Assembly (NCBI RefSeq): GCF_021165935.1
Contig: NZ_CP088953.1
Location: 2,713,501-2,777,500, forward strand
Reading direction: 5' to 3'
Source: Microbulbifer elongatus
Lineage (GTDB): Bacteria > Pseudomonadota > Gammaproteobacteria > Pseudomonadales > Cellvibrionaceae
DNA length: 64,000 nt
Shown: one piece after another, positions 55,865-63,785 of the stretch
How the letters are laid out: each line of letters begins with the position of its first letter
Position numbering within the stretch: position 1 is the stretch's first letter
Program-made: the position numbers and the translations under genes
The notes under the pieces: model-generated
Told to the model about the DNA's origin: nothing
Databases searched by the model: none
What the model saw: only the letters and a program-made list of their open reading frames with translations

Positions 55865-56103
55865 TGAACTGTAAACAGGCAACGCGGCTGTTGTCGGAGC
55901 GTATGGAGCGGGAGCTCAGCCCGCGAGAGAAGTTCGGTCTCAGGGTGCACCTAATGATGTGCCGTGGCTGCCGCAATTTTGGCCGGCAGATGGGTACGCT
56001 GCGCGATCTGGCCAAGGCGTACGCGAAAAGCGATACCGGCCACCAACCTCCAGATCCGGTTGATGGCTCGGCCTCGCGGGGCGGCGAGAACGAAGACCGT
56101 TAG
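55861..56103 (+). CDS. Zinc-finger (HC2-type) anti-sigma factor
   Basis: An 80-residue soluble protein with the zinc anti-sigma motif C4 ... H30-x3-C34-x2-C37 (HLMMCRGC). There is no membrane helix, so it should sense a cytoplasmic signal such as oxidation of the zinc cysteines. ATGA overlap with the sigma gene implies coupled production in fixed ratio. Its last four bases overlap the convergent mscS-like gene. Confidence 0.88.
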   Translation: MMNCKQATRLLSERMERELSPREKFGLRVHLMMCRGCRNFGRQMGTLRDLAKAYAKSDTGHQPPDPVDGSASRGGENEDR

Positions 56104-56969
56104 ACCCCTGCGGCAGGCAGGGTGGAAGAAGCGGTATCGGTGGCTTTCGGCCCATACCAGAAGCGGTAGAAGTCTTCGGTGACCTTCTGTTCGATATCCG
56201 TGGCGTCTTCCCGGGGACAGAACAGGGTAATGGTCACGACATCGTGGCCCAGTTCACTGGTGGTGATCTTGATTTTGGGTTCGGTACCAGCGAGATCAAC
56301 GCCCATACGGCTCTCGATCAGTTTGCAGTAGCGCTCTGCAACATCTTTAAATGACTCGCAGTGCTCCAGCACACGCTGGGTAATGAACGCCTTGATGGCA
56401 AAGGGATTTTCGCCCTTGTTTTCGCGCACGATGGAAAACGTGTGCTCAATATAGCGGCGCATAAAGTTGAGGTTCTTAACCGGCTGGGAAAAGAACACAC
56501 TGTTCGGCACATAGAGCGTGGTGCCGGTATAGCCGTTACCAAGACCGTGCGGGTCGATTTCCAGCAGGGTGGTACTGAGCCAGTTATTGTCGATCACCTC
56601 ACCGAACTGCTCACCGATTTTGACCCAGTCACCAATGGTGAAAGAGCGCATGCCGGCCTGGTAGATACCCCCAACCAGACACTGCACCACGTCGCGCAGA
56701 GCAATCACAATGGCCACGGAGAAAGCGGCAATCGACAGGGCGAAATTACGCAGCTCTGACACCCAGATCGCAAACAGCCCGATCACCATGATCAGGTTGC
56801 CAAAATTGTGCACCATGTGGACCCGGCGGCGGATATCCTGGCGCGGCCAGCTCGTTTTTCGGAACGCGTGGGTCAACAGGTAGCGGACCAAGATGACGCT
56901 GGCGATCAGCGCCAGGCTCCAGGCGAGTTGGCTGTCTAACAGCAGTTGGCGAAGGGTTTCGCTATTCAT
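56100..56969 (-). CDS. MscS-family mechanosensitive channel protein
   Basis: 289 residues with about three membrane helices: ~13-30 (LAWSLALIASVILVRYLL), ~55-75 and the pore helix ~80-110 (ALSIAAFSVAIVIALRDVVQ). The MscS beta domain is marked by GMRSFTIGDWVKIGEQFGEV and LYVPNSVFFSQPVKNLN. The C-terminal domain is a ferredoxin-like fold. I take the ATG at 56969; an upstream start at 57017 is possible. It lets solutes out on osmotic downshift, though small members may do other work. Confidence 0.88.
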   Translation of the reverse strand: MNSETLRQLLLDSQLAWSLALIASVILVRYLLTHAFRKTSWPRQDIRRRVHMVHNFGNLIMVIGLFAIWVSELRNFALSIAAFSVAIVIALRDVVQCLVGGIYQAGMRSFTIGDWVKIGEQFGEVIDNNWLSTTLLEIDPHGLGNGYTGTTLYVPNSVFFSQPVKNLNFMRRYIEHTFSIVRENKGENPFAIKAFITQRVLEHCESFKDVAERYCKLIESRMGVDLAGTEPKIKITTSELGHDVVTITLFCPREDATDIEQKVTEDFYRFWYGPKATDTASSTLPAAGV

Positions 56970-57136
56970 TGATGGCTCGGTAAAACGTTGGTCGGCACGG
57001 GTTGCTGCCAGCGCCACTCCAGCTGAACGGGTGGTTATCAGGTTGAGGATTCAAGTGTGGCGCGAGTGCATAGGGCGGGCGTCAGTACGGGCGGCAGTGT
57101 AGCCGATGCTTGGAAAAATCCGCAACGGTTCAGGCG

Positions 57137-58162
57137 CTATTGACGCTCCATCTCGTTCAGTTTGTCGGCCAGGCTAGCCATTAGCGTCGTGGCCGCGTTA
57201 TCTGTCATGCGCTGTCCCTCTTCTATATATTCCCAGACGGTCGCATCACTCTTCCATCCCCCCTGTTTCTTGATCAGCTCGAAATCCACTTTTTCCCGTG
57301 CCGCGGAAGTAGACATGCCGCGGCGAAAGCTGTGGCTGCTCAGGCTGTCGGCAAAGTCGAAACCGCAGGCTGCTGCCAATCCCTTGAGAATGTGGTTGAC
57401 CGCTCCGGGGTTGAGCGGTTTTTCCTGAACCCGATCCCAGCGCGTGACGGCGCGAAAGATCGGGCCCTCCTGGATCGCAGCGTGCTCGAGCCAGCGTCGT
57501 AGCGCGCGTAGCGGACAGATCTCAGCGGTGCCGTAGGGCAGGGCACGTGCCACTCCCTCACCGGTCTGATCCGTTTTTGACCGGGGTAAAAATACGATGA
57601 GCCCGTCTTCCTCCCATTTGAGGTCTTCGACCCGGATCGCAACCAGCTCGCTGCGCCGAAAGGCGCCGAAAAATGCCAGCAGAATCAGGGCCAGATCTCG
57701 CCGTTGCTTGTGGCTGTCCGGCTGACTGCGGATATAGCGGGTCAGCGCCGCAATATGTTCAAGTCGCAGGGCTTTGGCCTTCTGTTTCGGTTGCCCGTGG
57801 AGTCTGCGGATACCGCGCATGGTTTTCTGTACCAGAGGCTCGAGTGTGGGATTGTCCATACCCTGGTAGCGGTGCCACTGACCAATGGCGGTCAGATGCA
57901 GGTCCAGGGTGCGCGGGTTTACTGCTTCAGCCCGCTGCATCAGGTAGCGCACCAGTGTCTCGCTATTGGTGGGTAATCTTCCGCCCCATTTTTCAAACTG
58001 CCGGATGGCCGAGCGGTAGGCCCGCCGCGTGCTCTCAGACGTGGCGGCATTGAGGTATTCCCGTAGCTGTAATGGCGCCGCAACTACTCCCGCATCTGTT
58101 GGTGCGGCGGGTGCCGTCGTTGTCCGGGTGGTGTCGGGCGGGGACTTTGGGGGATGGTGCAT
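57137..58162 (-). CDS. Tyrosine recombinase/site-specific integrase (int1)
   Basis: 341 residues. After a Pro/Thr-rich N-terminus (~1-25) comes a SAM-like DNA-binding domain (~33-115) and a catalytic domain (~125-335). Catalytic residues visible are Arg in AFFGAFRRSELVAI, Lys in PRSKTDQTGEG, HxxR in SHSFRRGMSTS, Trp in GGWKSDA in place of the second His, and the Tyr nucleophile in TVWEYIEEGQ. It diverges from the kfrA-like gene over 203 bases that contain three inverted repeats. No other phage genes are near, so it may be a chromosomal module rather than a prophage remnant. Confidence 0.9.
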   Translation of the reverse strand: MHHPPKSPPDTTRTTTAPAAPTDAGVVAAPLQLREYLNAATSESTRRAYRSAIRQFEKWGGRLPTNSETLVRYLMQRAEAVNPRTLDLHLTAIGQWHRYQGMDNPTLEPLVQKTMRGIRRLHGQPKQKAKALRLEHIAALTRYIRSQPDSHKQRRDLALILLAFFGAFRRSELVAIRVEDLKWEEDGLIVFLPRSKTDQTGEGVARALPYGTAEICPLRALRRWLEHAAIQEGPIFRAVTRWDRVQEKPLNPGAVNHILKGLAAACGFDFADSLSSHSFRRGMSTSAAREKVDFELIKKQGGWKSDATVWEYIEEGQRMTDNAATTLMASLADKLNEMERQ

Positions 58163-58210
58163 TGGGTGTTGTTACCTGTGTAGCCGCCCGGTCTGTACCG
58201 GCGCGTGGAA

Positions 58211-58334
58211 CCCGAATTCCGGATTCGGGAAATTAACCGATGATAAGTTTAATTAACGTCGGTTATAAATGTGCGATCAAATATTGCCTTACCACTCTTA
58301 AATAATGTAATAACACGTAATATGTATTACATTA
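58211..58334. promoter_or_regulatory. Three stacked inverted repeats between int1 and the kfrA-like gene
   Basis: IR1 is CCCGAAT/ATTCGGG (58211-58229, 5-base spacer). IR2 is TAACCGA/TCGGTTA (58234-58240 and 58259-58265). IR3 is TAATGTAATA/TATTACATTA (58303-58312 and 58325-58334), 31 bases before the kfrA-like start. The region from 58230 on is AT-rich compared with its neighbours. IR3 is the best candidate for an autoregulatory operator, since plasmid KfrA binds repeats at its own promoter. IR1 or IR2 could be recombinase sites. Confidence 0.6.
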
Positions 58335-58365
58335 CGAAATAATCGCTAAATCGTAGGAGCACCAC

Positions 58366-59436
58366 ATGGCTCGTTCTGGAGTCGGGTATGTTGACGTCGC
58401 CAAAGCCGCAGAAGGGCTGAAGGCCCGCGGCGAAGAGCCCACAGTTGACAAGGTCCGCGCACAGCTCGGCACCGGCAGCAAAAGTACGATCGCGCCCCTG
58501 CTCAAGCGCTGGCGTACCGAAGTTCAGGGAGATCCGGTCGATACTGCTGGCTTGCCGCGAGAGCTGGTTGATGCGCTCAGAGATGTATATGAGCGCATTC
58601 AGGCGCAGGCGGAACTCGAGGTGCAGAAAGTTCGCGAAGAGTCGCAATCCAAGCAGGACAATCTTGAGCGGGAGCTGGCTCTGGCCCGGAGTGCGTTTTC
58701 CTCCCGCAATCAGGAGCTGGAGCAACTGGAGCAAAAGTTGCAGCAGTCGCAAGAGGAGGGGGGGCGTCTTACCCAGCGCCTGGCAACCGCACTATCGGAT
58801 CTGGAGAAGAGTGAGTTCCAGCGGGGCGAGGGGATCAAGCGTGTGGCCGAGCTCAAGTCCACCGTCGAAGAAATGAAGTCGGAAAACCGCGATATCCGCG
58901 AGCACTTCGAGCATTTTCAGCAGCGCAGTGCGGGAGATCGACAGCAGGAGCGGGATCAGGCACGGCTGGTGGCGGACCAACTGCGCGGCCAGTTGGCGCA
59001 GCTGAGTGAGCAGTGCAGTGTGCGGGATCGCGAACTGGGAAATCTCCAGCAGCAGATTGAAGAACTGCGCGACCGTGGCCGTGAACTTGAGCGTGTAAAC
59101 CAATCACTGGTTGGGGACCTAGAAGCGAGCCGGGTGGAAGCCGCGGAAAATGTGCGCCTTGTAACAGATCTCCAGCACCAGCTGGAGCGGAAACACAGCG
59201 AATGTGAGCAGGCTCAGTCGCAGCTGCGTGCGCAGGAGGTGCAGAATGCTGCCGCTGCGCGGGAGGCAGAATGGCAGCGGTCACTGGCTGGCAGGCTGGA
59301 AGAGGAGCTTGTCACCCTCCGTAAGACCGTGGAAGACCTGCGCGAAGAAAATCGTACTGTACTGCAGGAAAAGGCCGAGCTTCAGGGGCGCCTCAAACAG
59401 TTGGAGCGCTCGCAGCGCCCGGCAGATACCCGATAA
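58366..59436 (+). CDS. KfrA-like DNA-binding protein with long coiled coil
   Basis: 356 residues. The N-terminal ~75 residues are a KfrA-type winged-helix domain (GYVDVAKAAEGLKARGEEPT, VDKVRAQLGTGSKSTIAPLL, KRWRTEVQGD). From ~85 to the end the protein is nearly all coiled coil, rich in Glu, Gln, Arg and Leu heptads. Plasmid KfrA proteins combine autorepression with a scaffold role in plasmid segregation. Here the gene lies on what seems to be chromosome, divergent from a recombinase. Shine-Dalgarno TAGGAGC precedes the ATG. Confidence 0.88.
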   Translation: MARSGVGYVDVAKAAEGLKARGEEPTVDKVRAQLGTGSKSTIAPLLKRWRTEVQGDPVDTAGLPRELVDALRDVYERIQAQAELEVQKVREESQSKQDNLERELALARSAFSSRNQELEQLEQKLQQSQEEGGRLTQRLATALSDLEKSEFQRGEGIKRVAELKSTVEEMKSENRDIREHFEHFQQRSAGDRQQERDQARLVADQLRGQLAQLSEQCSVRDRELGNLQQQIEELRDRGRELERVNQSLVGDLEASRVEAAENVRLVTDLQHQLERKHSECEQAQSQLRAQEVQNAAAAREAEWQRSLAGRLEEELVTLRKTVEDLREENRTVLQEKAELQGRLKQLERSQRPADTR

Positions 59437-59483
59437 ATACCCGCAAAAGTAGAAGTATTCTCCGGAAACCATAAGGAAAACCC

Positions 59484-59990
59484 ATGGAAGATTCTCGCGA
59501 GCACCAGCTCAGCATGAGCGTGCTGATGACCCCGGATATGGCCAATTTTACCGGCAAGATTCACGGTGGGGACCTGCTGTCCTATCTCGATAAAGTCGCT
59601 TATTCCTGTGCCAGCCGTTATGCCGGGCGCTACGTGGTCACCTTGTCGGTTGATCGGGTGGTGTTCCGGCAGGCGATCAATGTGGGGGAGTTGGTGACTT
59701 TTCTGGCGTCCGTCAACTATACCGGCAATACCTCACTGGAAGTGGGTATCAAGGTGATCACCGAAGATATCCGGACCCGCGTGGTACGCCATACCAATAG
59801 CTGTTATTTCACAATGGTGGCACTGGATGACAATGGAAAACCCGCGCCGGTACCACCACTCAAACCGAAGACCGTTGTCGAGAAGCAGCGTTTCGAGGCT
59901 GCGCTGTTGCGTCGCAAGCTACTTCACGAGCAGGAAGCGGCACACGATGCCATTAAGGAAAAGGTGCGTGGTTTTCAGTTTGAAAGCTGA
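59484..59990 (+). CDS. Acyl-CoA thioesterase, hotdog fold (YciA/BACH type)
   Basis: 168 residues, one hotdog domain: LMTPDMANFTGKIHGGDLL with the conserved His-Gly-Gly and Asp, followed by FRQAINVGELVTFLASVNYT and CYFTMVALDDNGKPAPVPPL. Hydrolyses acyl-CoA of uncertain chain length. The last ~35 residues form a charged helix (RRKLLHEQEAAHDAIKEKVR). It lies 47 bases after the kfrA-like gene and might be co-transcribed, without an obvious functional link. Confidence 0.9.
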   Translation: MEDSREHQLSMSVLMTPDMANFTGKIHGGDLLSYLDKVAYSCASRYAGRYVVTLSVDRVVFRQAINVGELVTFLASVNYTGNTSLEVGIKVITEDIRTRVVRHTNSCYFTMVALDDNGKPAPVPPLKPKTVVEKQRFEAALLRRKLLHEQEAAHDAIKEKVRGFQFES

Positions 59991-60007
59991 CTCGCTCAGT
60001 GCGCTCC

Positions 60008-60346
60008 TCAGTTCACCGCGTAACGCATTTCCTGCCCAGAGGGTAGGGCAGTGATATCGAGAAAGTAGGTCATATAAAAATGCATGGCTCTCGCAGCCTG
60101 CTGATCGGTGTCAAGCAGGGCGCTCAAAGGCGGGTGAAAGGTGATCAGGTGGGCCATTTCCAGATGGTAGTCCGCGCATTGGCTGGGCAACGCGTCGGCA
60201 AGCACGGTGGCGATTTGACGGGCAACCAGGGGCGCGCTGCCAAAGTCCGTCAACACGCGGGTCATGCGTCGGCAGAAGCGCTCTCGATGGGCCAGCTCCG
60301 GTGCGAAAAGTTCAATAGCGAAATAGATTTGTTGGCCGATGGACAT
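60008..60346 (-). CDS. Small hypothetical protein
   Basis: 112 residues, probably soluble and helical (starts MSIGQQIYFAIELFAPELAH; later LITFHPPLSALLDTDQQAAR). The ATG has a strong GGGGGAG Shine-Dalgarno, which supports a real gene. I do not recognise the family. It is convergent with the thioesterase gene and separated by 17 bases. Confidence 0.62.
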   Translation of the reverse strand: MSIGQQIYFAIELFAPELAHRERFCRRMTRVLTDFGSAPLVARQIATVLADALPSQCADYHLEMAHLITFHPPLSALLDTDQQAARAMHFYMTYFLDITALPSGQEMRYAVN

Positions 60347-60562
60347 AAAGCTCCCCCCGAGTAAAACGAGCGGCGCATCCTAGCGTTTACGTAGCCCGGA
60401 ACCTATACGATGTGGGCCCTTTGGCATGAATCGGCTGCCAAAATTTGTAACCAACCGGTCATAGGATGCGCGCGACGCCAGGCCGGTCACTGCTGGCTGC
60501 GGTAGGGCGTCAAAAGCCCTGGCGACCGGTGGGCCAGGTGACGGGCCCGCCCTGCTGACAGG

Positions 60563-61831
60563 CTATTTTACGCCACGACCTTTACCGCTTTCCGCCCTTA
60601 CCCGGTTTTCCGTCTGTACGTAGACCGTATCGGTTGTAGCCATGCTGGAATGGCCTAAATCTTCAGATAGATCCTTGAGCGCACGGCCGCGCTCAACTTC
60701 CATGCTGGCGCCGGTATGACGCAGCCAGTGGGTCGAGGCCTCACGGAGTTTGCGCGCGCTGTCTTCACCCTCGGCTTGGCGCATATCGTCGTAGGCGCGA
60801 TCGAATACCTGCTGGACAATCCGTGCCAGTTGCCGTGCCGTCATGCCGCCCTGGCCGCGGATTTTTTCCACGATAGGGTGGTTTTCACCGGTGGCGGGCA
60901 GGGGGGGCAGTCCCCGGTAATGGCGGTAGCGTTTCAGGTAGGGAATAAAACTCGGGGGCACGGTAATATCCCGTAACTTGCGCCCTTTTCCGTAGATTTT
61001 CAGCCACCAGTTACCATCGGAATCCTGCCAGAAATGGCTCATCAGCGGCGACCAGGCGCGGCGCTCGGAAAGCTCGGATATCCGCAAAAACAGCGTCTTG
61101 AGCGCACAAATAATAAACAGGCTGCGTTCGTAGATAGGGTCTTCGTCCGCCATCGAATGGGCCACGTTGAATACATATTGCCACTGGGCCTCGGTCAAGC
61201 GTCGGATTTCCTTGACCTGGGCATCTTTAATAAAGTGCCGGCAATCGCCCTTGGCAATCTGCGCAGGATTGCCGTACAGGTATTCTTCATTCATCAGGTA
61301 TTTGTAGAACGCGATGATACCGGTAAAGATACCGGTCAGGGTCTGCTGGGATGGACGATATTTCTTCTTATCCGGGGTTTCATCCTGGGCTGGCCGGTTT
61401 TTTGGAAGCTTCAGCCGAAACGGCGCCCAGGCTGGATTCTGCACATAGCGGCCGTTGATTAGCTGGAATTTCTCGTGATTTGCCAGACAGATCCAATCCA
61501 GTGGTGGCTGCCAGCAAAAATCCGCGTATTCCAGAATGTCGGCCTTGCGCAGACGATCCATGGGTTTCTGCTTGACCTGAAGCACCCACAGCAGGAAACG
61601 CTCGGTCTCATTGCGAAACCGTGTAAAGGTGTGTTCGGATTTGTTGCGGCCGATGTAGCTGAGAAATTCCTGGCCCCAGAGCCAGTGTTCCATCCACCAG
61701 GGCTCGCCGGAGATCAGGAAGTCTTTCAGTTCCGGGAAGTCGCCAAAGAAGGTTTTATCCGGACTGATGGGCTTGAAGCCTTTGATCGCGTCATAAGTTG
61801 GGTACAGCGCGACGGGTTTCGGTATCGCCAT
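60563..61831 (-). CDS. Second tyrosine recombinase/integrase (int2)
   Basis: 422 residues from the ATG at 61831; a TTG at 61873 would add 14. It is longer than XerC/D, with an extended N-terminal region and SAM-like core-binding domain (~50-200). Catalytic residues: Arg in TLFLRISELSERR, Lys in YGKGRKLRDI, HxxR in THWLRHTGAS, His in LGHSSMATTD and the Tyr nucleophile in TVYVQTE. It is unlike int1 in length and detail. No cargo genes or attachment repeats are evident on either side. Confidence 0.9.
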   Translation of the reverse strand: MAIPKPVALYPTYDAIKGFKPISPDKTFFGDFPELKDFLISGEPWWMEHWLWGQEFLSYIGRNKSEHTFTRFRNETERFLLWVLQVKQKPMDRLRKADILEYADFCWQPPLDWICLANHEKFQLINGRYVQNPAWAPFRLKLPKNRPAQDETPDKKKYRPSQQTLTGIFTGIIAFYKYLMNEEYLYGNPAQIAKGDCRHFIKDAQVKEIRRLTEAQWQYVFNVAHSMADEDPIYERSLFIICALKTLFLRISELSERRAWSPLMSHFWQDSDGNWWLKIYGKGRKLRDITVPPSFIPYLKRYRHYRGLPPLPATGENHPIVEKIRGQGGMTARQLARIVQQVFDRAYDDMRQAEGEDSARKLREASTHWLRHTGASMEVERGRALKDLSEDLGHSSMATTDTVYVQTENRVRAESGKGRGVK

Positions 61832-62169
61832 ATCTGGAGCCTGAGCGTGGTTATTGTTGGTTTGCGGAGCCAAAAGCCCATTCTACCCGCCTCTACATAT
61901 ATTGTCGAACACTAAACAGTATTGGACATAACGAGGTGCCGCAATACAGCCTCTCTGACCTGGCAATCTGCAATTCGGTAAACACGCTGCGCACCCGTTC
62001 AAGGCACCTTGGGCCGGCTCGACAGTTCGCTGTATTGTCAGTGTCGGCTGTGTGGCATCATTTCGTAGCCATTCAGCTTGACCTGATAGATTACCCAGCA
62101 ATATTGGCAAGCTGCCAGGTCAAGTCTGAACTGCTACCTGTAAGCTTTCTACAATTCAGCTACGCGGAA
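61832..62169. other. Intergenic region between int2 and the SDR gene
   Basis: About 340 bases. I see no gene, no attC- or attI-like array and no clear terminator. Base composition is more AT-rich than the flanking operons. Confidence 0.4.
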
Positions 62170-63018
62170 TCAGGCAGGTTCAAAATCCGTGGTTATCGAT
62201 TTTTCTGCCCAGGCATCCATCTCAGCTGCCCTGCTCTGCAAGCTTGCTCTGGACATCTCCAGCGCGTCAGATCCGGCAATAAGTCTGAGTGGTACTGAAT
62301 TCGCGTGTCCAACTCCTACGATGAGTGCGCTCAACTTTTCCGGATCACCTGGTTGCGCATGGCTGTATTGATCGTATTGCGTTTGTTGAGTCTTGGTTGC
62401 AGACGCATAGTCGCCGATGTCAATGGTTCCATAGCGCACCGATGAGGCATCTAGAAAATCGGTTCGAAAAAATCCCGGTTCGACGATTGTTACCTTGATA
62501 CCAAAGGCGTTGACCTCTAAAGCAAGGCTTTCAGAAAACCCCTCTACAGCAAACTTTGTAGCACAGTAAACGGATGCACCTTCAAACCCTACGGCGCCAC
62601 CGATTGACGACAAGTTGATAATGTGACCACTTTTTTGCTTTCGCATTATCGGAAGCACCGCCCGAGTGACTTTCATCAGGCCCATCACATTTGTCTCGAA
62701 CTGACGTTCGATATCTTCAGCGCGGATGGTTTCGAAGTGCCCAAGCTGGCCATAGCCAGCATTATTGACGAGTACATCAATTCCGCCGTAACGCTCGGTT
62801 GCTATTTCTACGGCTCGAATTGCCGCATCTTGATCGTTTACATCCAGATTCGCGAATGTGAGCTGACTGTGTTCCTCTCCAAACGCATTTATTAACCCAT
62901 CAACACTTCTTCCTGTCGCGACCACGTTGTCGCCTACTGATAGTACTGATAGTACTGATTTAACGATACTTTTACCTATACCTCTGGACGCTCCGGTAAT
63001 GACCCATGTTTTTGCCAC
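62170..63018 (-). CDS. Short-chain dehydrogenase/reductase
   Basis: 282-residue classical SDR. Cofactor motif TGxxxGIG (VITGASRGIGKSIVKS), NNAG (LVNNAGYGQLG), catalytic Ser in NLSSIGG, and Tyr-x3-Lys in VYCATKFAVEGF. Substrate unknown. Near residues 20-28 the repeat VLSVLSV reflects a 9-base tandem duplication (GATAGTACT twice, on the plus strand at about 62938-62955) that lengthens the first helix by three residues. It diverges from the broken AraC-type regulator, a common partner for such enzymes. Confidence 0.9.
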   Translation of the reverse strand: MAKTWVITGASRGIGKSIVKSVLSVLSVGDNVVATGRSVDGLINAFGEEHSQLTFANLDVNDQDAAIRAVEIATERYGGIDVLVNNAGYGQLGHFETIRAEDIERQFETNVMGLMKVTRAVLPIMRKQKSGHIINLSSIGGAVGFEGASVYCATKFAVEGFSESLALEVNAFGIKVTIVEPGFFRTDFLDASSVRYGTIDIGDYASATKTQQTQYDQYSHAQPGDPEKLSALIVGVGHANSVPLRLIAGSDALEMSRASLQSRAAEMDAWAEKSITTDFEPA

Positions 63019-63181
63019 TGTGACGCTCTCCTATGAACTTTGAAAACAAGTGCTTTTGAATGTCTATATTGACTTACTTCCATGTTCGTCCACATGGGCA
63101 ATTGTTCGGGTTTCTTGTACTATCCTACATATGCGAACATGCAGATTGTTCAAAAAGTGGGCCCAGCTAGGACTTTTTAGT

Positions 63182-63689
63182 GTGAGATCACTAATCGATT
63201 TAAAAAATATCATGCTGAATCTGGCGCCTCGAGAAGGGATATTTACAACCTCACTGGCAAACCTTTCCGTTATTCGGAGTGATAGGCCTACGGTCCCTAA
63301 TGCTCGCACAGATGGTGAGGCGGGCGAAAAACTACCGTACCCTTTATGACACTCTTGCATGGCTGGAGAAGCACTTTGCTGAATCAAGTTCCTGCCAGGA
63401 CCTTGCCGGCAGAGCCAGCATGAGTCAGTCGAAATTTTACTCTCAGTTTAAGGCGCTGACCGGAACATCGCCAATGCGCTATCGAGCACGACTCAGGTTA
63501 ATTGAGGCACGACGTTTAATGGTTGTCGATGGTTTCGATGCGGCGAGTGCGGGGTTCAAAGTCGGATATAATGAACCTTCTCAATTTAGCCGCGAGTATT
63601 CCAGCTACTTTGGCTTGCCACCTAGGCGTGATGTGGAACGACTCTTGAGCAGCGAAGGCGATGCTTCGGTTCTGCTTTCGGGGCGGTGA
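63182..63689 (+). pseudogene. AraC-family regulator with internal deletion
   Basis: The 5' part (63182 to about 63296; SLIDLKNIMLNLAPREGIFT, then NLSVIRSDRPTVP) matches the beginning of AraC_N (YqhC-type) regulators. The 3' part (from about 63300, MLAQMVRRAKNYRTLY, to 63689) matches their C-terminal double HTH (LAGRASMSQSKFYSQFKALT, SAGFKVGYNEPSQFSREY). The ~170 residues of cupin-like domain in between are missing and the two parts are in different frames. The C-terminal fragment could still be made from the ATG at 63300 as an HTH-only protein. The divergent SDR gene is the probable former target. Confidence 0.7.
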
Positions 63690-63785
63690 CCCTTTCAGGT
63701 CGCAGCGGGCTTCTCATTCGAGCATGCCCGCCTCGCTACATTGTTGATGATGTTATATCGGTAGCGGATGCTTTTGGGAGGCAAC

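Noticed and set aside
61832..62169. Integron attI/attC sites next to int2
   Set aside because: No RYYYAAC/GTTRRRY pairs with fold-back structure were found, and int2 lacks a recognisable integron-integrase context.
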